Part shown: one piece after another, positions 1-5,034 of the stretch | How positions within the stretch are numbered: position 1 is the stretch's first letter | How the letters are laid out: every line of letters starts with the position of its first letter | Source: Bacteroidales bacterium | GTDB lineage: Bacteria; Bacteroidota; Bacteroidia; Bacteroidales; UBA7960 | Assembly (NCBI GenBank): GCA_007123065.1 | Contig: SKSI01000149.1 | Span: forward strand, 1-5,034 | Reading direction: 5' to 3' | Length of the DNA stretch: 5,034 bases | Made by a program: the position numbers and the translations under genes | The notes under the pieces: model-generated | Seen by the model: the letters and a program-made list of their open reading frames with translations, nothing else | The model's database searches: none | Told to the model about the DNA's origin: nothing

Positions 1-2
1 AA

Positions 3-764
3 CCGGAAGAGGAAGAGGACGAAGAAGAAGAATGTCCGGCAACGCTGTCGGTATCCGGCTATAAACAAGAAACATTTCATTGTGTCAACTTCGCCAATGA
101 GGGGTATGTTAATGCCGGCCAAGCTATTTTTGCCGCCGTTGAAGATGACTGGATCCTAAGTGGGTTTCGGATCAATGCTTCCGGGAACGGAGATGATGCC
201 ATCGACATTGATCAGGTCACCGTGATAGCCAACGAAACCATCGTAACGCAATATCCGGCTGATGACGGACAAATACAAATAACACTGTCGCCCCCGGTAT
301 ATATTGCGGAAGGGTCCGGTTTCACAATTTATGTCTTGTATGAATATGATCTGGATATTGAAACATACGCCACCGATACACTTAAAACATTTGCCTGGAC
401 CATTCCCGGGGGTAGTGTGAATGCTGAACCGGTAGAATGTGAAGATGGTGACATAGAAGGGGTGGCGAGGCTTCAGGGGATCACCATCCATCGCCTGCAT
501 AACGATGAGGGGATGTACTTTTCCACACTGGAAGAGGCGGTGGAGGAAACATCCGATGGCCGCACCATCAGCCTGTGCCCGCTCCCTCACAGGGGCAATG
601 TGACGCTGGATAAAAGCCTTACCATAACCGGTTATCCGGATTTTAAGGATGAAACGGTGGTGATGCCTGAAAACATTCACCTGCCCATCTTTATTCTTCA
701 GGAAGGGGCCGCGAAAAGCAGCTTCAGACATTTTATCATCTCAAGAGAACCTGATGATGATTAA
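3..764 (+). CDS. C-terminal part of a secreted beta-rich protein ending in a beta-helix cap (5' end outside window)
   Basis: The frame is open from base 3 to a TAA at 762-764 and gives 253 residues. No start is assigned, because the frame is open back to the window edge and the GTG at 222 lies inside a continuous domain. Numbering from base 3, residues 1-10 are an acidic linker (PEEEEDEEEE). Residues 11 to about 146 form a beta-sandwich-like module bounded by Cys11 and Cys146, with alternating hydrophobic strands and a GNGDDAIDI segment that could be a Ca-binding or turn motif. Residues 171-210 (YFSTLEEAVEE...DKSLTITG) match the N-terminal cap of right-handed parallel beta-helix proteins of the NosD/PbH1 type, where a helix with xxLxxAVxx precedes GxTIxL and xxVxIDKSLTIxG. 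Only 43 residues follow before the stop, so the expected stack of coils is missing. The tail is PDDD, and no type IX sorting domain is seen. The function is unknown; a structural or adhesive surface role is inferred. Coding confidence is high and functional confidence low. Confidence 0.9.
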   Translation, partial: PEEEEDEEEECPATLSVSGYKQETFHCVNFANEGYVNAGQAIFAAVEDDWILSGFRINASGNGDDAIDIDQVTVIANETIVTQYPADDGQIQITLSPPVYIAEGSGFTIYVLYEYDLDIETYATDTLKTFAWTIPGGSVNAEPVECEDGDIEGVARLQGITIHRLHNDEGMYFSTLEEAVEETSDGRTISLCPLPHRGNVTLDKSLTITGYPDFKDETVVMPENIHLPIFILQEGAAKSSFRHFIISREPDDD

Positions 765-835
765 TCTTTAAAAATCCCAAATATCAAAACAAGACAAATC
801 CAATCAAAAAAAGATAATACAAAAACCCCTGAGTC
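765..835 (+). promoter_or_regulatory. A-rich, G-poor intergenic spacer / translation leader
   Basis: This 71-base spacer is made mostly of A with some C and T and has only about four G residues, so it should be nearly unstructured in RNA. No GGAGG-like site precedes the ATG at 836; the adjacent bases are CCCTGAGTC. A-rich leaders without a Shine-Dalgarno site are usual in Bacteroidota, so this is a plausible translation leader. I found no Bacteroidota-type promoter (TTG plus TAnnTTTG) and no hairpin followed by a T-run, which favours read-through from the upstream gene. An independent promoter of unusual sequence cannot be excluded. Confidence 0.5.
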
Positions 836-898
836 ATGAAAAAACCGATAATCCTTTTCACAGCAGCAATCCTGGCATTTGCGAATCTCGTTATGGGC
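836..898 (+). other. Signal peptide of the large secreted protein
   Basis: Residues 1-21 show a Lys-Lys n-region (MKKP), a hydrophobic core (IILFTAAILAFANLV) and a small-residue cleavage site, most likely between Gly21 and Gln22. A Gln at position +1 is frequent in Bacteroidota Sec signal peptides. There is no Cys near the site, so this is not a lipoprotein signal. Confidence 0.88.
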
Positions 899-3800
899 CA
901 GGGTGACCTTCCGGAGTATAGTCCAAACTACCTTCCCTTTGATGAGGAGAACTGGGTGCTGACCAGCTTTGATCCTTTTACCGGCGAAGGTACGCTGGAT
1001 TTTACCGGAGCTGTGCCACCCTTTGTTGCCGGACAAACAATTACAACGCTTGCCAACGACACGATTGGCTATTTTCTGCGCAAGATCACCGATTTTGATC
1101 AAGTTGATCAAAAACTGCTGTTGCAAACGGAGATGGTAGATATGGAGGACGTGTTTCTCAATAAATCTTTCATTCTGAATACGGCACTGATGCAACCGAA
1201 TATGGATGACCTCAGAGGTTTAAGCCCGGAAGAGTTATCAAAGGCATTCACGGATGAAAGGGGTCATATCCGTCCGGTTGAGGTGATCTTTCACCGGCAG
1301 GAGGGAAACCGCAGAATCGTTGAAGAAAAAATTGATTTGGTTAATGATAACAGATTTTTTGAGAAATTCCGTGATGATGACTACACATGGAGCATCATTG
1401 ATTTTTATGAAAGCTTAACAGGGACGGAACTATACGCTTCAAACAACCTGAGCTTTGAAATTGAAGATGGTGCATTGTCGGCAGAGCTTAACATTGTTAT
1501 GGCTTTTGACTTCAGAGGGAGAGATGTTGGTGATGATGAAACGGAGATTATTAAAGATGGAGAGCTTGAGCGGATCGCTTTTTACGTTGAAGGCAAGGCC
1601 AGGGCAAATGCCGACCTGAAACTGACTGCTTCATGGTCATATAGCCATGAAGTTGAGGAGAAAGAGATGGTTTCGACTGTCTTATTTCCAACGGTCAAAT
1701 TCCTGGTGGGTCCTGTGCCGGTTTGGATCGCCTTCGAACTGGATGTTCTGGCTAATTTTAATTTTGATGCAGAAGCGGAACTTGTTGCCACCTGGGGTTT
1801 TGATGTGGAGCAAACCGTCAGGCTTGGAGGAGAATATCTTCCGCCAACCAACGCCTTTAACAGAATTGCCGAAAGGGAACTTACAACCGAATTCTCACCC
1901 CTTGAGGTCACCGGTGAGGCAAGCATAGAAACCAGGTTAGAGGTGTTTCCCAGGGTATCGATGTTCCTCTACAGCGCTGCAGGACCTTATGTAGATGTGG
2001 TGCCATATGCTGAAGGGAACTTTCACGCCACAGCCATGGTAAACTCGGATGGGGAATCGGATCTGAAGTGGAATGCAAACATAGATTTGGGTCTTGACCT
2101 GCGCGCCGGACTGAAGCCCGCCTTTCTGGAAAGCCTGCTGGGTGAAATCGGACCCTATTCTTATGAGCTGCAGCGCTACTATATTTGGAAGGCACCCTAC
2201 AAGCTAGGTTTGATTACTGATCTTGAAAGCAGCTATATCCCACCCGTAACCATTCCACTGCAGTTCAGGGTAAGCGATAATCTCGATAACAGGCTGATCG
2301 CACCGGTGTTCTTTAACCCTTCAGACGGACATATAGACAAGGAGTGGGCCATTTCAAGCCTGAGTGGGATTGCTGCGGTGGAGTGGACTATCGACATTGA
2401 TGAAAAAAATGATGATGAAATCAAAACACTAAATGTTCAACTACTTGACACCGAAGATGAGGTAATCCGGGAAATCGATGTGCATGTACACGTGAACAAA
2501 AAGACCACGGCATTATACATCAAAGCCCTCAATGAAGGTGACAGTATTGTGTTATTAGATATGACCTTTTCCAATATCGAGAAAGGGATTTTTGCAGTAA
2601 GTGAAAATGAAGCAGGCCTTTATGTGAATGGTTCAGAGTTCTATGACAATGACCTGGCCATATCCGGAGAATTTGGCGAAATGGTTGTTGGCGGGGGCAC
2701 TTCTTTTGAAACCTGTCAGACTGCACTGCAAATTAAAGGAAAGGACCACGGTTCTTTGAAGTTTTGGCTGGATGACGCAACGTTTAAAGACATTAGCCTA
2801 AATGCAGTATCTCTCCACGGCTTTTCTTTTGATATCCGGAATGCCACATTTGACGGGTGTGGAACAGCCATTATTGCTGAAGGGCAACGCAACAGAACGT
2901 TCATGGGGATCAGGGATGCAACGTTTCTCGAATGCGATGCCGCCATAAATATCAAACGCATGAATTACAGCTTGCTGAAAAATCTGGATATTTCACGAGC
3001 GTCCTTCTCCGGAGATCATGAAAACTACGCGATAAGTTTAACCGGTATCAGGGAGGCGGTAGTCAGGAATATAAACATCACCAATTATTCGGATGGCATC
3101 TGGGGCTTTAGTTTGGGTGAACGCAGCAGCATTGAAAAGGCAACCATTCAAAATGCCGTAACCGGCATTTCTCTGATCATGACAAGCGGCGTCACACTAA
3201 AAGAAAATATCATCATGAACCAGAGTGTTCCGGATAACGGACCGGAAGAAGATGATCCCAATGTGGGCTTGTTTCTGAGGCTTGCCAACAATAACCAAAT
3301 CGCCAGAAATCAATTTGTAAACCTTTGTACGGCCGTAAGACAAACGTTGTCCCATGGAAATGTATTTTCTGCCAACGACTTCCAGGGGTGTTATTGTCAA
3401 AATACCGGCATCCGGACTTCGAACTCAGAAACCAAAATCACCAACAACAATTTTGAAAGCAACGCAGGTGCGGCAGTACTGTTTGAAAATGCTACAGTCC
3501 GCGCCCTTGCCAACAACAACTTCATCAATAATGACTATGGTATCGTAAACCTTACACCTGAATCACCAATAGATGCCACTTCAAATTATTTTTCCGGTCA
3601 GCAGTCTGGAGATGTTGACGGGAATGTAAACAATTTGAACATTTTGGATGACCAGGTATCATTGGTCAGCGACTTTCTTTCAGATACCCTGTTTTTAAAT
3701 TATGGTGTTACCGATTCCATTGGCCTGCATGTGCAGAATTTTGTGCTGTATGCAGACAGTGTGATCGTTACTGTATCTGACGAGCTTGGCTGGATCAGCA

Positions 3801-5034
3801 ATAAACTGGTGCATCACGTAGCCCTTAAAGATAGTTTGGGCACGATGATCTATTCAGAGATTACTGTCCCGGATTATGATCCTGAAAAGGAACTCCAACA
3901 CGCACAAATGGTATGGGCAGTCGTGGAATCTGCCTACACCGGACAAATAAGCATGGACAGCGTATTGGTTTTTGTTTATGAGCAAGTGCTGCATCACATG
4001 GAGATCTTCCCCGAAATGGCTGCCATTGCTCCGGGCGACAGCATTCAGTTGGCAGCTTACGCATTTGACCAGTTCGGGAAACCGGTCGAAACCGGGTTTT
4101 TCTGGACTGCCTCGGCGGGTATCGTGGACCAAAATGGCTGGTTGTTTACTGATCCCGATTTTGAAGGTGAAATAATTATTCAGGCAGAAGATGACCATTT
4201 GGGAATGACCGCTTTCAGTTATGTAATGGTGAGCCCGGAGCAGCCTATGCTGGCAGCCATAGCGGTTGATCCTGAAGTTGTATATTTATTACCCGGAGAG
4301 TCATTTGTTTTTCAGGCAGCAGCTTATGATCAGTTTGGTTATCCATTGCCATTTACCCCCGCGTGGGATGCAACAGGGGGGCAGATCAACTCAAACGGAA
4401 ATTATATAGCCCCGGCTGCAGTCGGGAACTATGAGGTGTTTGCCATTGCTTCGGAAAATCTGTATGCCACGGCTCAGGTGATTGTAGTGGATGAAATACC
4501 GTTTGTCCCGGATGCCCCGATGCTGGTAAGCCCGGCAGACGGAACCGAAGGCCTGGATGAGGCACCGGTGCTCAGCTGGACAAATGTTGATGGTGCAGAA
4601 CATTATCTTCTTGAAATTTTTTATGATGATGGTTTCCTGAATCAGCATTTTTTAGAAACAGCATATATAAACAGCTATTATTTTAACACCATTCAACCGG
4701 CAATAAGTTATGATTGGCGTGTTAGTGCTGTCGGAACAGGCGGTGCCGGCCAACCGTCTGAGATGTGGACATTTTCTGCTGCAGAGAGCGTTTTTGTTTG
4801 TCAGGATGTGCTGATACAAAACTTCCCTGATGCAATTGAAGATGTGTGCAGTGGTGATGCGTTTATTATTGATTTTGACGATGTGATTGCTGAGCATGCA
4901 GCATTTTATGAATGGATTATTCAGCCGCCGGAAGCAGGCAGTGTGAATGAAAATATATTTGCTCTTGATGAAGATTTTCCGGAAGGCGTTGTGCAAATCA
5001 CATTGCTGGGCCATGCTTTCGAGCATTGTGGCAG
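836..5034 (+). CDS. Very large secreted multidomain protein: beta-helix, Ig-like, FN3-like and PKD-like modules (3' end outside window)
   Basis: One frame runs from ATG 836 to the right edge: 1399 complete codons plus two bases, with no stop. The start is well fixed: an in-frame TGA lies at 830-832, two codons upstream, and this ATG gives a signal peptide. Order of parts by residue: signal peptide 1-21; uncharacterised N-terminal part 22-467 with motif blocks near 60-110 and 275-415; Ig-like 468-557; right-handed beta-helix about 559-925; beta-rich segment about 935-1050; two bacterial Ig-like domains 1051-1220; FN3-like 1223-1316; PKD-like from 1322. All nine Cys lie in the beta-helix (six) or the PKD-like part (three). 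The protein is exported by Sec and probably reaches the cell surface; a C-terminal sorting domain would be expected beyond the window. No catalytic set is recognisable. Beta-helices of this kind occur in polysaccharide lyases, epimerases and adhesins, so carbohydrate binding or adhesion is possible but not shown. It is probably in an operon with the upstream gene. Confidence 0.95.
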   Translation, partial: MKKPIILFTAAILAFANLVMGQGDLPEYSPNYLPFDEENWVLTSFDPFTGEGTLDFTGAVPPFVAGQTITTLANDTIGYFLRKITDFDQVDQKLLLQTEMVDMEDVFLNKSFILNTALMQPNMDDLRGLSPEELSKAFTDERGHIRPVEVIFHRQEGNRRIVEEKIDLVNDNRFFEKFRDDDYTWSIIDFYESLTGTELYASNNLSFEIEDGALSAELNIVMAFDFRGRDVGDDETEIIKDGELERIAFYVEGKARANADLKLTASWSYSHEVEEKEMVSTVLFPTVKFLVGPVPVWIAFELDVLANFNFDAEAELVATWGFDVEQTVRLGGEYLPPTNAFNRIAERELTTEFSPLEVTGEASIETRLEVFPRVSMFLYSAAGPYVDVVPYAEGNFHATAMVNSDGESDLKWNANIDLGLDLRAGLKPAFLESLLGEIGPYSYELQRYYIWKAPYKLGLITDLESSYIPPVTIPLQFRVSDNLDNRLIAPVFFNPSDGHIDKEWAISSLSGIAAVEWTIDIDEKNDDEIKTLNVQLLDTEDEVIREIDVHVHVNKKTTALYIKALNEGDSIVLLDMTFSNIEKGIFAVSENEAGLYVNGSEFYDNDLAISGEFGEMVVGGGTSFETCQTALQIKGKDHGSLKFWLDDATFKDISLNAVSLHGFSFDIRNATFDGCGTAIIAEGQRNRTFMGIRDATFLECDAAINIKRMNYSLLKNLDISRASFSGDHENYAISLTGIREAVVRNINITNYSDGIWGFSLGERSSIEKATIQNAVTGISLIMTSGVTLKENIIMNQSVPDNGPEEDDPNVGLFLRLANNNQIARNQFVNLCTAVRQTLSHGNVFSANDFQGCYCQNTGIRTSNSETKITNNNFESNAGAAVLFENATVRALANNNFINNDYGIVNLTPESPIDATSNYFSGQQSGDVDGNVNNLNILDDQVSLVSDFLSDTLFLNYGVTDSIGLHVQNFVLYADSVIVTVSDELGWISNKLVHHVALKDSLGTMIYSEITVPDYDPEKELQHAQMVWAVVESAYTGQISMDSVLVFVYEQVLHHMEIFPEMAAIAPGDSIQLAAYAFDQFGKPVETGFFWTASAGIVDQNGWLFTDPDFEGEIIIQAEDDHLGMTAFSYVMVSPEQPMLAAIAVDPEVVYLLPGESFVFQAAAYDQFGYPLPFTPAWDATGGQINSNGNYIAPAAVGNYEVFAIASENLYATAQVIVVDEIPFVPDAPMLVSPADGTEGLDEAPVLSWTNVDGAEHYLLEIFYDDGFLNQHFLETAYINSYYFNTIQPAISYDWRVSAVGTGGAGQPSEMWTFSAAESVFVCQDVLIQNFPDAIEDVCSGDAFIIDFDDVIAEHAAFYEWIIQPPEAGSVNENIFALDEDFPEGVVQITLLGHAFEHCG
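1013..1165 (+). other. N-terminal motif block of the large protein (residues about 60-110)
   Basis: The segment reads as PFVAGQTI, then GYFLRKITDF, then LLQTEMVDMEDVF. From memory, this order of 'entry at Gly-x-x-Ile, Gly-(Y/F)-(L/F)-(R/L)-K-(I/V), then Thr-x-x-(A/V)-x-(L/M)-x-(D/E)' recurs near the N-terminus of large secreted bacterial proteins of unknown function. There it describes a value that becomes 'accessible' in a small beta-barrel-like module. I cannot name a family. Together with the block at residues 275-415 it suggests one conserved N-terminal architecture. Confidence 0.4.
1658..2080 (+). other. N-terminal beta-rich module with GPVPVW and LYSAAGPY motifs (residues about 275-415)
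   Basis: Key points are LVGPVPVW at residues 290-297, a run of long alternating strands (for example the Ala/Glu/Leu-rich stretch at about 300-325), and LYSAAGPY at 378-385. From memory, the pairing of a (V/I)GP(V/I)PV motif with a downstream LY(G/S)xAGPY motif, joined by alternating amphipathic strands, occurs in large extracellular proteins of several bacterial phyla with no assigned function. The strand pattern suggests an elongated beta-sheet surface. There are no Cys and no obvious active-site residues. Confidence 0.45.
2237..2506 (+). other. Ig-like segment preceding the beta-helix (residues about 468-557)
   Basis: This stretch of about 90 residues starts at YIPPVTIPLQFRV and ends in the alternating strand IDVHVHVNKK. 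It carries a Trp in AVEWTIDID and a strand-turn-strand pattern (LNVQLLDTEDEVI), which fits an Ig-like or cadherin-like beta-sandwich. The family is not identified. It lies directly against the first coil of the beta-helix and may act as its N-terminal cap. Confidence 0.45.
2510..3610 (+). repeat. Right-handed parallel beta-helix coils (residues about 559-925)
   Basis: Coils of about 22-26 residues recur with the form (N/A)-x-F-x-x-(C/N)-x-x-(A/G)-(I/V/L). Examples are ATF at 648, 670 and 695, FVNLCTAV at 827-834, NDFQGC at 847-852, NNNFESN at 870-876 and NNNFINN at 893-899; the last two Phe are 23 residues apart. The end (ATSNYFSG, 914-921) resembles the last coils of NosD-type or PbH1 proteins. 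The fold is known in carbohydrate-active enzymes and adhesins. I see no Asp/Lys/Arg catalytic cluster that would mark a lyase or hydrolase. Conservation is at protein level; the DNA copies are diverged, with only short identities such as GCAACGTTT at 2777 and 2918. Confidence 0.8.
3641..3985 (+). other. Beta-rich segment between the helix and the Ig-like pair (residues about 936-1050)
   Basis: The segment has alternating hydrophobic strands (SLVSDFL, LHVQNFVLY, VIVTVSDELGW, MVWAVVESAY, SVLVFVYE) and repeated Asp-Ser steps (SDTL, TDSIG, ADSV, KDSLG, MDSV). It probably holds one beta-sandwich domain. I do not recognise a family. It links the rigid helix to the C-terminal string of Ig-like domains. 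Confidence 0.4.
3986..4495 (+). repeat. Two tandem bacterial Ig-like (Big_2-like) domains with an 87-residue period
   Basis: Domain 1 (residues about 1051-1137) and domain 2 (about 1138-1220) share the sequence order I-x-(P)-E, APGDSIQL or LPGESFVF, then A-(F/Y)-DQFG, then a Trp, then (A/G)G-I-(x)-(Q/S)NG. DQFG begins at residues 1078 and 1165, and the core Trp sits at 1090 and 1177: both are exactly 87 apart (261 bases). This is the usual signature of bacterial Ig-like domains that extend surface proteins and can mediate adhesion. The DNA copies have diverged, so the duplication is not recent. Confidence 0.8.
4502..4783 (+). other. Fibronectin type III-like domain (residues about 1223-1316)
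   Basis: The segment opens with PDAPMLVSPADGT, has LSWTNVDGAEHYLLEI with the core Trp at 1248, and YDWRVSAVG with Trp-Arg at 1294-1295, and closes at MWTFSA near 1311. This is the standard FN3 pattern of secreted Bacteroidota proteins (PxLxSPADG, LxWxxVxGAxxYxLxI, YxWRVxA, WxFxT). It is normally a spacer or a protein/glycan-binding module. Confidence 0.78.
4799..5032 (+). other. Start of a Cys-containing PKD-like domain (cut by window edge)
   Basis: Cys1322 is followed by DVCSGD (Cys1338), YEWIIQPPEAGSV, FPEGVVQITLLG and Cys1398 at the edge. The order V-C-S-G-D, (Y)xWxxxPP-x-(A)G-x-V, then a G-x-V-x-I-T-L strand ending near Cys matches the PKD-like domains found in tandem in large Bacteroidota secreted proteins. 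Two of the Cys probably form a disulfide. More copies and a C-terminal sorting domain are expected to the right, but are not visible. Confidence 0.7.

Noticed and set aside
222..224. GTG as a possible start of the first gene
   Set aside because: The same frame is open from base 3 and the sequence before 222 continues the same beta-sandwich module (Cys11, GNGDDAIDI), so the true start is left of the window.
156..731. A long minus-strand open frame of 191 codons opposite the first gene
   Set aside because: The plus frame here reads as coherent beta-strand domains with an acidic linker and a beta-helix cap. The minus frame has no recognisable domain, no plausible leader, and exists because the plus strand's codon use avoids the reverse complements of stops.
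765..835. A rho-independent terminator or a classical promoter between the two genes
   Set aside because: No inverted repeat with a following T-run and no TTG/TAnnTTTG pair could be found by eye.
761..1195. A minus-strand open frame of 144 codons crossing the intergenic spacer and the signal peptide region
   Set aside because: It overlaps a well-supported signal peptide and N-terminal domain on the plus strand. Its start part is just the T-rich complement of the A-rich spacer, and no domain is visible.
1582..2195. Overlapping open frames on both strands inside the long gene (1582-1926 minus, 1647-1928 plus in another frame, 1908-2195 minus)
   Set aside because: All lie inside the continuous 836-5034 frame and have low-complexity or Ser/Arg/Pro-rich products typical of out-of-frame reading.
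2777..2926. A direct DNA repeat suggested by GCAACGTTT at 2777 and 2918
   Set aside because: The nine-base identity encodes the shared Ala-Thr-Phe of two beta-helix coils; flanking DNA is not similar, so it reflects protein-level repetition and not a mobile or recent DNA repeat.
2510..3610. Assignment of the beta-helix as a pectate lyase, alginate epimerase or other named enzyme
   Set aside because: The fold is supported, but no catalytic Asp/Lys/Arg or His cluster of those families is apparent, so no enzyme activity is claimed.
3854..4198. Two overlapping minus-strand frames and one shifted plus-strand frame over the first Ig-like domain
   Set aside because: The plus main frame shows a clear Ig-like domain here. 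Three competing frames over the same bases with no motif are shadows.

Overview
The window looks like part of a Bacteroidota (Bacteroidetes) chromosome, probably a free-living marine or sediment lineage. The evidence is a GC content in the mid-40s by eye, a signal peptide ending in Gly-Gln, an A-rich leader with no Shine-Dalgarno sequence, and large secreted proteins built from parallel beta-helix, Ig-like, fibronectin III-like and Cys-containing PKD-like modules. Such proteins are typical of Bacteroidota that use the type IX secretion system. The assignment is an inference from style; no marker gene is present.

Layout: two plus-strand protein genes, both cut by a window edge, fill almost everything. 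Bases 3-764 are the last 253 codons of a first gene: a Glu/Asp-rich linker, a beta-sandwich-like module, then the N-terminal cap of a parallel beta-helix that stops after about one coil. Bases 765-835 are an A-rich, G-poor spacer with no visible hairpin. Bases 836-5034 are one uninterrupted reading frame of 1399 complete codons that runs off the right edge. No single-frame stop, frameshift or insertion element breaks it.

The long protein is a secreted mosaic. In order it has a signal peptide (1-21); an N-terminal part with two motif blocks that I recall from uncharacterised large extracellular proteins (about 60-110 and 275-415); an Ig-like segment (about 468-557); a right-handed parallel beta-helix (about 559-925) with a recurring Phe-x-x-Cys position and Asn-rich turns; another beta-rich segment (about 935-1050); two tandem bacterial Ig-like domains exactly 87 residues apart (about 1051-1220); a fibronectin III-like domain (about 1223-1316); and the beginning of a PKD-like domain (1322 onward).

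The two genes share direction, have a short spacer and use related folds, so they are probably co-transcribed and may act together at the cell surface. No catalytic residues could be identified in either, so adhesion, matrix or carbohydrate binding is a guess. No RNA gene, mobile element, CRISPR array, origin or classical promoter was seen.
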